64,000 bases of DNA from Larus michahellis (taxonomy: Eukaryota; Chordata; Aves; Charadriiformes; Laridae): positions 51,309,324 to 51,373,323 of the forward strand of contig NC_133901.1 in the NCBI RefSeq assembly GCF_964199755.1. The letters run 5' to 3'. The position numbers and the translations under genes are program-made. Under the pieces are notes generated by a model. That model ran no database searches. It was not told where the DNA came from and saw only the letters and a program-made list of their open reading frames with translations. Numbering within the stretch: the first letter of the stretch is position 1; every line of letters begins with the position of its first letter. Shown here in pieces: positions 1-11,400 of the stretch.

Positions 1-199
1 TTGCCGTGATCCTCTGCCTCTGTGGCAAGGGCCATCAAGTTATACCCCAAAAAGGAAGTACGCAAACGTGGGGGGATAAAGCAGTGTTTAGGAAGAACTG
101 AATTCTCTACAAAACGCCACCGAAAAATACCTAGGTGGCAAAGGCTGAACGGGGACACGTTCCCCTACAGAATACCCTCCCTCAGAGCTCGCCCAGCTG

Positions 200-840
200 C
201 CAGCACGAAGCGCACTCGCGACACGGGAGAGCTCTGCCAGCACCTGCCCCAAGCTCAAGCCAAGCGAAGCCAGACAAGGCAGAAAGCGCAGCAGCTGGCG
301 GCAAACAAAGCAGCCACCGCTGCTCAGAAGAGCCCCGGGGCTCCCCTAACCTCGGGGAGGGAACCCTCCTTCCCCTTTCTCCAGCGCGCCAGGGGCGAGC
401 GGAGCCGCGCAGCAGCACCGCCCGGCAGGCAGGAGCGGGCCGGGAGCGACGGGCAGCGCTCCGCTACCTCCCCGCTTACCGGCGCCAAGGCTCACGGGCT
501 GGGCTGCCGCCGACAGCCTCGGCTCGCCGGGGCAGAGCCCTCCCGGCCCCACCGCCCCGAGAAACACCGCCGCTTCCCCCTCGGCACCTACCGGGGGCCG
601 CCATGGTCCGGGGCTGGCGGGGAAGGGGCCGCTGCCCTCCCCTCACATCGCCGGCGCCTCCTCCCTCCCGCGGCCGCTTCCTCGCCCCTGGCCGGGCGCT
701 CCGACCCGCCGCCCGGCCCCGCCCCGCCCGCCCGGCCCGGCCGCGGAGGGCGGCCCGCGGCGCCCCCTGCGGAACCGGGCACAGGGCGGCTCCCGCCCGG
801 CCCCTGCATCGCCTGCCAGGTACACGGCGGGATTCTCCTG
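200..840. promoter_or_regulatory. CpG island, probable promoter at left edge
   Basis: The stretch is strongly GC-rich and dense in CpG, and the composition falls back to ordinary AT-rich DNA after about 850. CpG islands of this size in bird DNA normally mark promoters. On the minus strand there are several splice-donor-like sites (GGTAAGC at about 480-475, GTAGGT at 591-586), so the likely transcript runs leftward out of the window. Long open frames here on both strands are a by-product of GC richness and are not called as genes. The gene served is unidentified. Confidence 0.6.
592..604 (-). CDS. Possible first coding exon of a leftward gene (partial)
   Basis: On the minus strand an ATG in good Kozak context (ACCATGG) opens at 604 and reads Met-Ala-Ala-Pro plus one base, followed at once by a consensus splice donor GTAGGT. 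That is the look of a short first coding exon ending in phase 1, inside a CpG island. The rest of the gene would lie left of position 1, so the product cannot be named. A second minus-strand donor near 480 could belong to the same transcription unit. The call rests on start context plus donor only; chance is a real alternative in such GC-rich DNA. Confidence 0.3.
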
Positions 841-2042
841 CCATAGGAGGGAAATGCCCTTTTCCAGCTGGCTCCAGTCACATGTTCCACAGGTGGGCGA
901 GGAAACAGCGCTACAATGAGGGGATGTCATGTGTTACGGTGATAACCTCCACATCCTTACTCGGGAGAAACTTAGAGCAATGGTTGTAGAAAAGAACCAA
1001 ACAAGACCTGCTTTATGCACACCCCGAAGTTAGGCTTTGACTTCTGTCTCCTACAAGCAAGGAGTTGTTTTTGTGTTTTTTTTCCCCGAGGGAAAACCAA
1101 GTTGTTCCATATAAAGAATGAAACACTTGATATTCTGCATTTTCCTCTAGAAGATGCAGTCTTTTAACTTAAGATTTCCCTATGACTATGCTCGTGTTTG
1201 AGTACAGAGAAAATAAGCAGTGGAAGGACGCTGTCAGAGTTCAGAGAGCAGGACTCAATCTAATTTTGTTGCTGAAGATAAAGCAACAGATTCTGGCTAA
1301 ATAATTATTTCAAACTATTCCTTCACAAACTTGGAACAAACACTCGCGCTGATTCGCATTCAGAAAAATTTCTTTGCCAAGAACCAGGGAAGTCTTTCAT
1401 TGATGCACTTCAGCAAAGCAAAAGCAGGTTCCTTACAATCTGGTTTCCCAGTCAAGACAGTCACTCCCAAGCAGTCAGAGGACATTCTGTGTGCAGCTCA
1501 CTTAACGTCACAAACACTAATGTTGGAACAGAGCTGGTTATGAACAGCAAGGAACCAACTGTTTCCTACTAATCGACTCTATCTTAGAGGTCAGTCAAAC
1601 GCTCCTCTTACCTCCAAATCTTTCTTTACCCAAAACCTTCTGTAAGCTTACAAACTGCGCCCCACAGCCTGTCTTCCAAAAACAGAGTGTTTGCTCCCAC
1701 AATAAGAAAGTATGAGGATAAAAAACATTTCCTGGTGATACAGCCCGATGAGAAACTCCAGGTATGCAGAGAAAAAAACAGCACTTTCCCATCTGAATCC
1801 TCCAGAAAATGTACAATAGAATAAAGCACGGCCGGGCACCAGAGAAGTGTGCAAATACAGGATCTACTTGGGATTTATGTAAGGGACAAAAATTTACTAG
1901 TTGAAAACTAGACTCTCTAGACAAATTCTTTGACTACTATGGAATACTCGTATATTAAGAACTAGTAAAACAGATGGATACCCATGTATATGACTTTATA
2001 ATGATTATTCCACATTATTTCCCTTGTAAAGCTGTTTATCTT
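841..2042. other. Intergenic, nothing recognised
   Basis: This is AT-rich unique-looking DNA between the left CpG island and a CR1 element. The open frames present (for example minus strand 1595-1924) show no family resemblance and no supporting splice or start context. Confidence 0.6.
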
Positions 2043-2464
2043 CATAGAATCACAGAATGGTTTGGGCTGGAAGGGACCTTAAAGATCACCTAGCTCCAAT
2101 CCCCTGCCATAGGCAGGGACACCTCCCACCAGACCGGGTTGCTCCAAGCCCCATCCAGCCTGGCCTTGAACACCTCCAGGGATGGGGCATCCACAGCTTC
2201 CCTGGGCAACCTGTTCCACTGTCTCACCACCCTCACAGTAAAGAATTTCTTCCTAATATCTAATCTAAATCTACCCTCTTTCAGTTTAAAACCGTTATTC
2301 TTCATCCTATCACTACACCCCCTGATAGAGAGTCCCTCCCCATCTTTCCTGTAGGCCCCCTTCAGGTACTGGAAGGCTGCTATAAGGTCTCCCTGGAGCC
2401 TTCTCTTCTCCAGGCTGAACAACCCCAACTCTCTCAGCCTGTCTTCACAGGAGAGGAACAACAT
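2043..2464 (-). mobile_element. CR1 LINE 3' fragment (5'-truncated)
   Basis: Read on the minus strand, this is the 3' end of a CR1 non-LTR retrotransposon, the main LINE of birds. An uninterrupted 124-codon frame (2464-2090) matches the end of the CR1 reverse-transcriptase ORF, with segments such as [14 protein letters not shown] and [14 protein letters not shown]. It is followed by the short 3' UTR, which ends at 2043 in the CR1 terminus (ATTCTATGA on the minus strand). The 5' truncation is normal for CR1. The intact frame suggests a fairly young copy, but it lacks most of the element and cannot move by itself. Confidence 0.95.
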
Positions 2465-5075
2465 TCTTCTAACTTCCAGAATAAAAAGTGAAACTCAAAA
2501 TAATCTCTCTGATGTTAAACAAAGGTTTCAACATGCTCCTTGGAACAAGCTTTTAAAGCTTTATGGTATCATACAAAGGACTATCAGAGTCGGCTTCCTG
2601 CCTAGTCAGAACCCATGGGGCCTCTCCATACGTGTCAGTGTCACTTAAGATGCTATGTATTTTATTTAATCAATGCAAAGCCCACAGGAAACCCCTTCAG
2701 GGCTTAAACTTCCTAAGCCACTAAAGTGAAATTAATATGCTTCTCCAAAGGAGCTTAAGTAAAATAATTGTTTCAGCATTGTTTCAGCAACCTTTACAGC
2801 AACCTCAACCTGAAAAATCAGATGACAAGTTTAGGTGAAAGCCCCTTTACGCTACAGAACATTAGGCTGGCCTAAAGGGAAGAGTTACACATCTTGTAAT
2901 GAATTAAGAACAAAATGAGGAAATAGAGGGTGCTTTTCATCCTCCCTCACCCAAAATTGACTTTACAAGTCTTAACCTTCCTCCCTTCAACTCACTGCAG
3001 CATGTGAACACGGTTGCATTTGCAGCACTATTCTCAAGGGCCTGCCTTATCCCTGTACAAAGAAAAGGAATAGACTGCTCTTTCCAGAATCATTGCTTTT
3101 TGCTGGGTACTTTTGAAGGGTAACAAGGAAAGGACTCAGTAAGTGTTTCGATACCCATGCCATCTCCACTTTTCCTTGGTGACGAAAAGTGTGAATAGCA
3201 GCGACCTCTCACAGGGATGCTCTCTTCTGAGGTGAATAACTCTCCCTGCAGGCTTAACAAGAGATACACCAGCCAAGGATAAGGACTAGAGAGACCTATG
3301 AGGAGTAGGTGAAGGGAGCAAAAGAATTCACAAGTAGTAGCATAAATCGGTTGAATTTGCTTGCTTTTTAGATCCTAGGATCTCCCACTACTGTCTTGGT
3401 GAATACAAGAACAAAATAGCTTTCCTTGCATGGTTACTGCCCTGCGAGGTCATCTGGAGAGTTGCAGGCACAACACAGGGGAATATACCACACAGCTCTG
3501 AAGAGAAGCAGTTACATAGCATCTGGGAACAGACCTAACTGGCAAAGGCTTGGCGGGAGATGCTTACTAACCAGGCAAGAAGCGAGCCAGTGAAGCAAAC
3601 ACAGCCAGTAATTTCTCTGGTTCCTTACAGCAGTTACTTCAGACAGCAGGACTTAAAATAAGGACAGTTTACCAGCAATAGCTGCATCTCTTCCTTTCCG
3701 ATGCTGACAGAAGCACAGAACTTGTGCTGAGCTTTGCAGATGAAGTTTATAGCTGTAGCTTGCTGTGGATGGAAGCTACAAGAACTGAGAGAAATACCGG
3801 TTCCTAGAAACAGTTTCCTTTCTGCAACACAGCCCTGAGTTATTCCATACATATCGGGGGCAGGCCAGATCACAGGCATCTGAAAACAAAGTACATATAT
3901 TTAACAAGCCCTCAGCTGAACATCCTTTTTCTACAACACAAGCAACAGCACCTGTACAAAATGACAGAATCTTACAGTATAATCTACTACTACATTAACT
4001 GCTTTTACTTCCCCAACACTGCAAATATGCAACTTCCAAAGACACCAGCACTATGGGGGCTCTGCTAGGCACAGAGCCTGCCCAAGTACGCGTTCAGCAC
4101 ACAATACACAACTGCACACAACAGACAGAACCCCAGCACAGCAGGGCACAGCAGTATTTGGAAATGGTTAAGAGCGTAATGCTATCTACCTACTACTGCT
4201 TGTTTGACCCTGGCAGCCCTAACTCAGGACTTTCAGTGTAGGATTCTCTTCTTCCTTTGCCCTCAGCAGGCTTTATGGTACACTCTGTCTGAAAAGAATT
4301 AGAAAAAAACCCAAACCATTACAAAGGTAAGGAGAACAGAGCACTACAATCATCAGAGCAAACCTTCAGTTTCACAGAAGTAAAAAAAAAAAAACACCCA
4401 CAACAAAACAGTCTAGACATGACTAATTTAAAGCCTTGTCAATACACAACAGCTGAATGAAATCTTCTCCTTATCAGTGTCCTGAGTACACTAACAGACC
4501 ACTCTTGTTCTGATCAGCCTCACCTGGGGCTTCCACACCCACTCTTTGCCCATAGGCCCAGAAGCTCCACTTAAGCTCACGCCTGGGTCTCTAGTGCTTG
4601 CCTGTCCTATTTTGTGGGTGTAGCTGTTTCAAGTCTCATCTCCAATCTTACCTCCTTGATACCCTCAAACTCATGTTGTAACTAACCTTATCCCCAATTC
4701 CTTCTCTAGCTCAATCTTACAGACAGTCCCTTTAGATGCATGGTGTTACTTTTGCCCTAGCCCTTCTGGCACTCTCTCCCTTTGTTCCTGAATAGATTCC
4801 TCATGTGGCTCCTAGACCTGCTTTACTGCTCACCTTTCCTGGGAGTACCAATGAATCTTGTCAGCATTTGGCTCTGCCTGCTGTGTTTAGGCTACGTGGG
4901 ACTGCACCCTGTTGGTGAGGACACTGCCAGCACTAAGGCTGCCCACAGCTACTGGTTTCTTCTCCTTTGTTGAGCCGCTCTGCTCCCTGCTATTCTCCTT
5001 CCAGTGACCATATTTAAAATGGATTACAACTAGGAGTAACTGACACGGGGAGGAAGGGGCGTAAGTGAAGTCTTC
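2465..5075. other. Intergenic, nothing recognised
   Basis: No exon, RNA gene or repeat family was recognised between the CR1 element and the NOLC1 CpG island. A run of 12 A's at about 4383 and scattered short frames are the only visible structure. Confidence 0.55.
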
Positions 5076-5448
5076 CACTGCCGCATGCAGGCTCCCGAGT
5101 TTCCTTGCAGAGACTGCCCCAGGTTCCCACCTCCTCTCCGCTGCGGGCCCTAAGCCTGCTTCTGCACCGGCCCTCCCGCCCTGTTTGCTGTGTTCACTCA
5201 GGCGCGCACGCCGCCATCGGGCGGGGCCTTTCCAAGCGCTCTCACAGCGGGAGGGATGGCCCTGCCTCCCGGGTCCCCCCCTCCGGGAGCCCTTCCCACC
5301 CGCCCCGCCAGTAGGCCGCTCCTCCGCGCCCGGCAGTTCCTCTCACGGCACCCAACATGGCGGCGGGGGCGGAGCCGGGGAGTACGTCGGTGCGTGGCGC
5401 GGCGCAGTGCGCGCGCCTGCGCGGCGGCACGTGGCGGCGGCGGGCAGC
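5076..5448 (+). promoter_or_regulatory. NOLC1: NOLC1 CpG-island promoter with YY1, NRF1-like and MYC sites
   Basis: This GC-rich, TATA-less block lies directly upstream of the NOLC1 start codon. CCAACATGGCGGC at 5352-5364 fits the YY1 consensus, which usually lies at or just after the transcription start of housekeeping genes. A GCGC-CTGCGC stretch near 5413-5422 resembles an NRF1 site. A perfect E-box CACGTG at 5428-5433 lies 16 bases before the ATG. MYC control of nucleolar genes, NOLC1 among them, is established for mammals; its use here is inferred. A pyrimidine-rich TTCCTCTC at 5338-5345 could be the start region. The ATG inside the YY1 site is out of frame with NOLC1. Confidence 0.75.
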
Positions 5449-8400
5449 ATGGCGGAGTGGCGTGCGGTGCCCAGCGACCTCTTCCCCTTCGTGCTCGCCT
5501 TCCTGCGCGAGAACCGCTTCGAGGCGGCCGCGCGCGCCTTCGCCAAGGAAGCGGCGGCGGTGAGCGGGGCGGGAGGGGGCCGGACGGGGCCGGACCGACC
5601 GACCGACCGACTGACTGATGGGGGGGCGGTGGGGAGCGGGGGGGGCCGGACGACCGACCGACCGACCGACCCGGGGTAACGGAGAGGGGGGAGCGGGGCA
5701 GGGCGGGCTGAGTGACCGACGGAGGGTTCGAGGGGGTCTGACTGACCGACCGACCGACTGATGGCGGGGCGGCGGTGAGGGGGGCGGGAACTGACTGGCT
5801 GACCGACTGACTGACCGACCGCCGCGGCCTCTCTCTTGCTGCAGAAGGAGCAGGACCCCAACGCCGCGTCCCTCCTGGACATTTTCAGCTACTGGCTGAA
5901 GTAAGTGTCCCTCCGGCGGTGGGGCCGCGCTTACCGGGCCCGGGGAGGGGTGGGGGGTGTCTGCGTTGCCCTGCCGGGCTCCCTCCGGTGCCAGCCGCCG
6001 TCTGGCCGTCGCCTCGTAAAGTCCCCAGCTCGGCCTTTCTCCCGCTAGGTCTCCGGCGGCCAAGAAGAGAAAGCTGGTTCCCAACGGCCCGCAGGCGAAG
6101 AGGAAACCGCCCTCCAGCAGCGATGACAGCTCCAGCGAGGAGGACGAGACGCCGCCAGCCAAGAAACCAGGTGGGGTTTGTGAGCAGCACTGCGGTGGGC
6201 TGGGGTTGTGTCTGACATTGGCTCCTCACCTGGATGTGGAGCTCAGCTTCAACGGCTCGTTTGAGGAACTTCAGCAGCTATTGAGGACGAGATTTATATT
6301 GACTGATATTGTTTCTGGCAGGTCTTTTCCCGATGGCAGGTAGGGTATGCTCATCATAGATAAGGGTGATCTCTTCATCCAGTGGTAATTTAAGTCCATC
6401 GGGGTTTGCATCCACTAGAAGGTTTCAGCCATTTGGTTTATCTCTTTTGGCTGAGGCTGGTGAAGGCATTGGGCTGTATTGAATTTTGAAGGTGCTATTG
6501 AAGTAGCACCTTTGTTACCTTACCTGTATTGAGATTCTGCTTTCCAAACACTCACTGATAGGGTATCTCGGCAGGGTTATTCCTACTTGCTTCAGCACAT
6601 TCAAATTGTATGTTGATTTAAACATTGAGTGAAGTTGGGTTTTGAGTGCATGTGGTTTGGGCTGATACTCTCTTCCTACCTCATGAATTTTTTCTGTGCT
6701 GTTTTCCAGGGACTCTCCATTTCATTGAGAGCTTTAAAGAATGGTTTCTCATCTTGGTATTGTAGGAAAACCGATTCAGGGTTCATAAAAGCTTTCATAT
6801 TTGTTAAAATATACATAACTTGACAAAACTCCTGCATGGCTAGCATTTATCAGGCTCTTCTGTGTATTGGTGGGCACCGCGATCTGTTTGATGAAGGGCA
6901 GTTGTAGACAGTATTCTTGAGTTCCAGAGAAATGTTAAGCATCCTTACTCACCTGCTTCTTGTGTGAGGTCACTACCCTCCTTCCTCTCAAGCCTGTGTC
7001 CTGGTGCTACCAAAAATATGTCCCTCCACTTCAGTTTGTATGTGGTGAACAGTTCCTGGCATTGTTCATACATCTCGCCTTAATCATGGTGTATGCAGGT
7101 TTGTGTGTATCTAGCACCAGATTGCAGAGAGAAGGAGTAGACAGGGAGAGACACAGACAGAAATCTGGTCTTCAACTTGAGCCATCATAAAGCTAAATTT
7201 GGACTTAGGTCTGACTTTGGTAGGGACAGTTGCAAATATAACTTGAGGCAAAATGGTTTCTTTTGCTCCACGTTATTAAAAAGCAATCAGTAACCAGGAA
7301 GAGTAGATTTAGCTCAAACGTGTTAAGCAAAATGTCTGGAAGCTTAACACAACATCACAGTGGTTCTCTTCGAAAGCCTGTGCTTGTTCAGTGGGTTTTT
7401 GTAAGCTGGAAGCTGTGGAGACCCAGTTAATGTTATCTCAGTTTGAGGGGACACATGCCTTACGGGGGTGTTCTTTTTAATGATAGAAGCCTGCACTTAA
7501 ATGTGTATGTGACAAAGATAAAATCTAGAATTTATTTTACCCTCTTGCCTACCCATTTTGGAGTCTGCTGCTGTACCCTGCTCAAGAAACAAAGTCAGTC
7601 ATGGTTTAATGTATCCTTTTGCCCTGATACCCACTAGTGCAGGATATAGGTACATGAAAGTTTGAATTAACTTAACATCAATGTGTGCTGTCCCTTATTT
7701 GCAGCTAAAGCAGCAGCTGTGCCCAAGGCAAAAGCAGTTCCTCCAGCCAAGAAGGCCGAGAGCAGCAGCGAGGACTCCAGTGATGATTCAGACTCAGAGG
7801 AGGAGAAGCAGCCAGCAAAGGTCAGCTTTTCTTTCCAGCCTCTTCAATGCACGTTTGACAGTGATGGATAATAACAAAATTGACCAGCAGAATTCTCTCT
7901 GAAATTGGGCTCTTTTTTCCTGAACTGTGAAGTGCCTCAACTGCCACAGGTGCAATGTCAGAAGACATTGTTGTAGTGGACAATGTGCCACTTGGACTGG
8001 TCCTGTGAAAAATTAGTTTAATGTCGAGCACTCACTTTGTTTCATATCCAGGTCTGCTCCTTGCTTTTATCCTAAGACTGTCAGGGCTTACTTTTTTGCA
8101 GGGAAAGATTTAGTTACAATCACTAAAATAAATTTGATCTCTTTCTACATATACATGTATATATAAAAAGAGAATCTTCTCTTTCCTTTTTCTTGTTGCA
8201 GTCATGGTCTTGAGAAGGGCCAGAGGGAAAAATGATGTTAGTGTATGCTAGAGGAGGGTAACCAGAGTTGCATCTTCAAACTAGTGTGATCTGGAGAAGG
8301 AAGAGAGCAGTGCCAGCCCCAGAGCGGCCCCCGTTTGAGGAGGCAGAACTGGAGACAGAGGTGCAAAGGAAGTCTCCCATGGGCTGCTGTGAGGTTTCCC

Positions 8401-11400
8401 AGAGCAAAATTGTTATCCAGGGGTTTTCAGGCCTTAACCATTAGCCAGTGGTGTCTTCAAGTCAAAATGGTAACCTCTGTGAAAGACAGCTGTTTATACT
8501 CTGTGTAGATGTGTCCCACTCATTTAACCTCTTTTTCTTTTCATGTCTACAAGGGCTAATCAGTTTTCCCTCCCATTGTTTAGAAAGGCGCAAAACCCGT
8601 GGTGAAGCCAGCTGGAAGCAAAATCCAGCCTCAGAAGAAAGCGGAGAGTTCCAGCTCTGACTCAAGCAGCTCAGAGGAAGAAGCACCAAAGAAACAGCCA
8701 CCAAAACCAGCAACACCTAAATCTGGTACCTCTTATTGTGTATCATGAGTCAAAGTACAAAAAAGCCAGGGGAAGAGTGATGGGGGCTGTACCTACATGC
8801 AAAGGCATATGCATTAACACAGCAGTCTGAAAATCTGCTGTCAGTGTCATTTGCACTCCAGTCTGGTCTGCTTCTGTCATGGGAGAGGTGTAGAACTGAT
8901 AGCAAATAAAACATCTGGTCCCAAATGCTGCATTGTTTGTATAAGTAGCTGTAATCAGCAACCTTAACTGCTTAAGTTGTACTTTTGCCAGTGTCTTCCC
9001 TCAAAGAGCAGGGAGGATCTTTACTTAGCCTTTAGTCCTGGAACTTCAATGAGCTAGAATGGACAGTTATCCGAAAACTTTCTCTAAGCTTGCAGTAGGA
9101 TAAAACAACAGTTCTGCAGTTACTACCTTAACCTGCCCTATTGGTTTTCTGTGCTGCTTTTCTCTCTATGATACTTCATGCTGAATCTAATTAGCCCTCA
9201 TCTACCATAGCATATTTTTCTAAGGTCCCTTTTCGTTTATCTCAAAAGGAAGTAAAGTTGCCCTGGTGGCCACCAAGGTGGTGAATGGAAAAGCAGCAAG
9301 TAGTAGCAGCAGTAGTGAAGATTCGGATGAGGAAAAGGCTGCACCGAAGAAGGTAAATTAGACCATAAAAAACTTCCTGAACACTGTAGAAGTCTAGCAA
9401 CTGGGCGTGTCTCTGTCTTGCAGGGACTGTGAAATATGTAGAGAAAGCACAGACCACACAGATGCTGAGCCCAGCGTTTGTGGGTCTTATGCTTCCCTCT
9501 CCTTTGTACAGTGGAATTATGTGTTCTAGCACCTCTCTGTGCACTGGCTTTCTTCCCTAATACCTCCTTACTGCTTCCTCTGGTCCTTCCTTTTGTAGGA
9601 AGACATCTCATTGTGTCATAACCATATCATAGTGTCCATTATATGTTTGCTTTTGCATGACTCTTTTATGCTTAGCTATCCCTAACTCCCTAGTTTTCCA
9701 CTAGGGAATGTTCAAAAATATTTTCTGCAACACAAAAATAATCCTAGTTGTGTTTAATCAAGTGTCAGTTGCTACCATTTCAGTTAGTTCTGCGCCCCTT
9801 GGTCAGAGGAGCCCCTCATTAGGGATTCATGCAGCAGAAAACAACAGCAGAATAGCCAGAAAGATCGTGATGCTCATGTGTTTCCCAAAATTTGCATTTG
9901 AGAATCTTCATTAATCTTTCTCCCTTTGTCTTCAAAACTTGCTCTCTTAAGTGAGGCGTAGAGTTAAACAAGATCTACATCCAGTTGTTCCCACAAGATT
10001 TTTGTAATTTCTTTTTTAATGTGTGTTTCTTCCCTTTTTGTGATAAGGCTGTTCCCAAGAAATCACCTCTGCCAAAACCTGCAGCCACTCAAGCATGTCC
10101 AGGGAAAAACAAACGTGCCAAGGAAAGTTCCAGTAGCGAGGACTCATCTGACAGCTCAGACGATGAAAAGCAACCTGCAAAACAGAAACCGAAGTCTGGT
10201 AAGTACTAAATACGATTGCTGCAATGTGGGAGGATGCTTTCTGCTAGTCCCGCTGTCCCAGCAGAAGCATGTGCAGGGCACAGGCATGTCTTGCTGCACA
10301 CAAGGTTCCAGGTGGTGCCTGCGGTGGTATTGTGAACCAGAAATACAGCAGCTCTTTTCATGTGTGCTGTTGGGGCTGAGCTTACAATTCTGCTTCTCCT
10401 TCAATGAAGGGATGGGGAGTGAGGGAGATTGTGGCAGACTCTGCTTGGTTTGCTGCATGTCTTCTATTTGATTAGCTTTTAAGTACATTCTTGCAGGTTT
10501 TCTGTCCACCAGGATTTGGGAATTAATTTGCCAGTGCTTTGGTTATTCTATAGCTGCAGCAATTTAAGCTTTTTCAGGTTTTTTTTGTGAAATATCCAGG
10601 GCTGTTTAGTTGCAATCCAGCTGATGGGTTAAATGGGCCTGTGTTCAATATAGTATAGTGCTTTTAGGATTCCAGTAGAGAGCTGATCTAAATGGAGGAT
10701 TTGAGAAGGCAGTAAATGAAAACAATCAAGAGTTGACATCTCTTTTTTTTTTTTTTTTTTTCTGGAAAAGTTTCGCAACATAAGCTCCCATTCTTCTAAA
10801 ATGCAGATAAAACTGGAGAGATGGTTGGGTCAACTGAACCCCAAGTGGAGAGTTAAACTCACAGTAGAAACAGGAGGTAGCAGTGGGGTGCGTGTAACCC
10901 TTCAAATTATAAGCTAGTATCTTTGATTGTGGTTACAAATATCTCATGTACTGCTCGCATTATCATGCAGGCATCTGAATGTTGTGTCTGTCTTCATAGG
11001 TCAGTACAGTGCTGTACCACCTCCTCAAGCTACGCAGACAAAGAAGAGCATTGCCAAGGCTCCTGCAAAAAAAGCTGAGAGCAGCGACTCTTCAGACAGT
11101 AGTGATGAGGCAGAACAGGCGCCCCCAAAGGGAGGAGCAGGTATGTTGTGAGAAGAGGAGGCTGCAGAGGAAGTACCACATGGAGAGGTTTTGGCAATGT
11201 CTTGGTTTCCTTGAAAAAGCCATTTGACTTTGGTCTGTGTTGCTATTTGCTTCTCTGGAAGCTTCTGAGTAATTTGAAGGCATCCCAAGCAATACTATGT
11301 ACAACCTGTGGATCCAAACTGTGTGCAGGTTGGATTACTTTGGATGTGTTGGTTTGAAAAGTTACCGGCATCCAGTTTAGCGGGAATAAGTTCATTACTA

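Noticed and set aside
22-989. Two long overlapping plus-strand open frames (274 and 284 codons)
   Set aside because: They lie in a CpG island where stop codons are rare, are Arg/Pro/Ala-rich without domain features, and overlap each other in different frames.
5242-6162. 306-codon minus-strand frame across NOLC1 exons 1-3
   Set aside because: It is a shadow of GC-rich sequence and the GACC repeats; the plus strand has clear NOLC1 exons with splice sites.
6889-6960. Possible box C/D snoRNA in a NOLC1 intron (TGATGAA at 6889)
   Set aside because: No convincing D box or terminal stem at the right distance.
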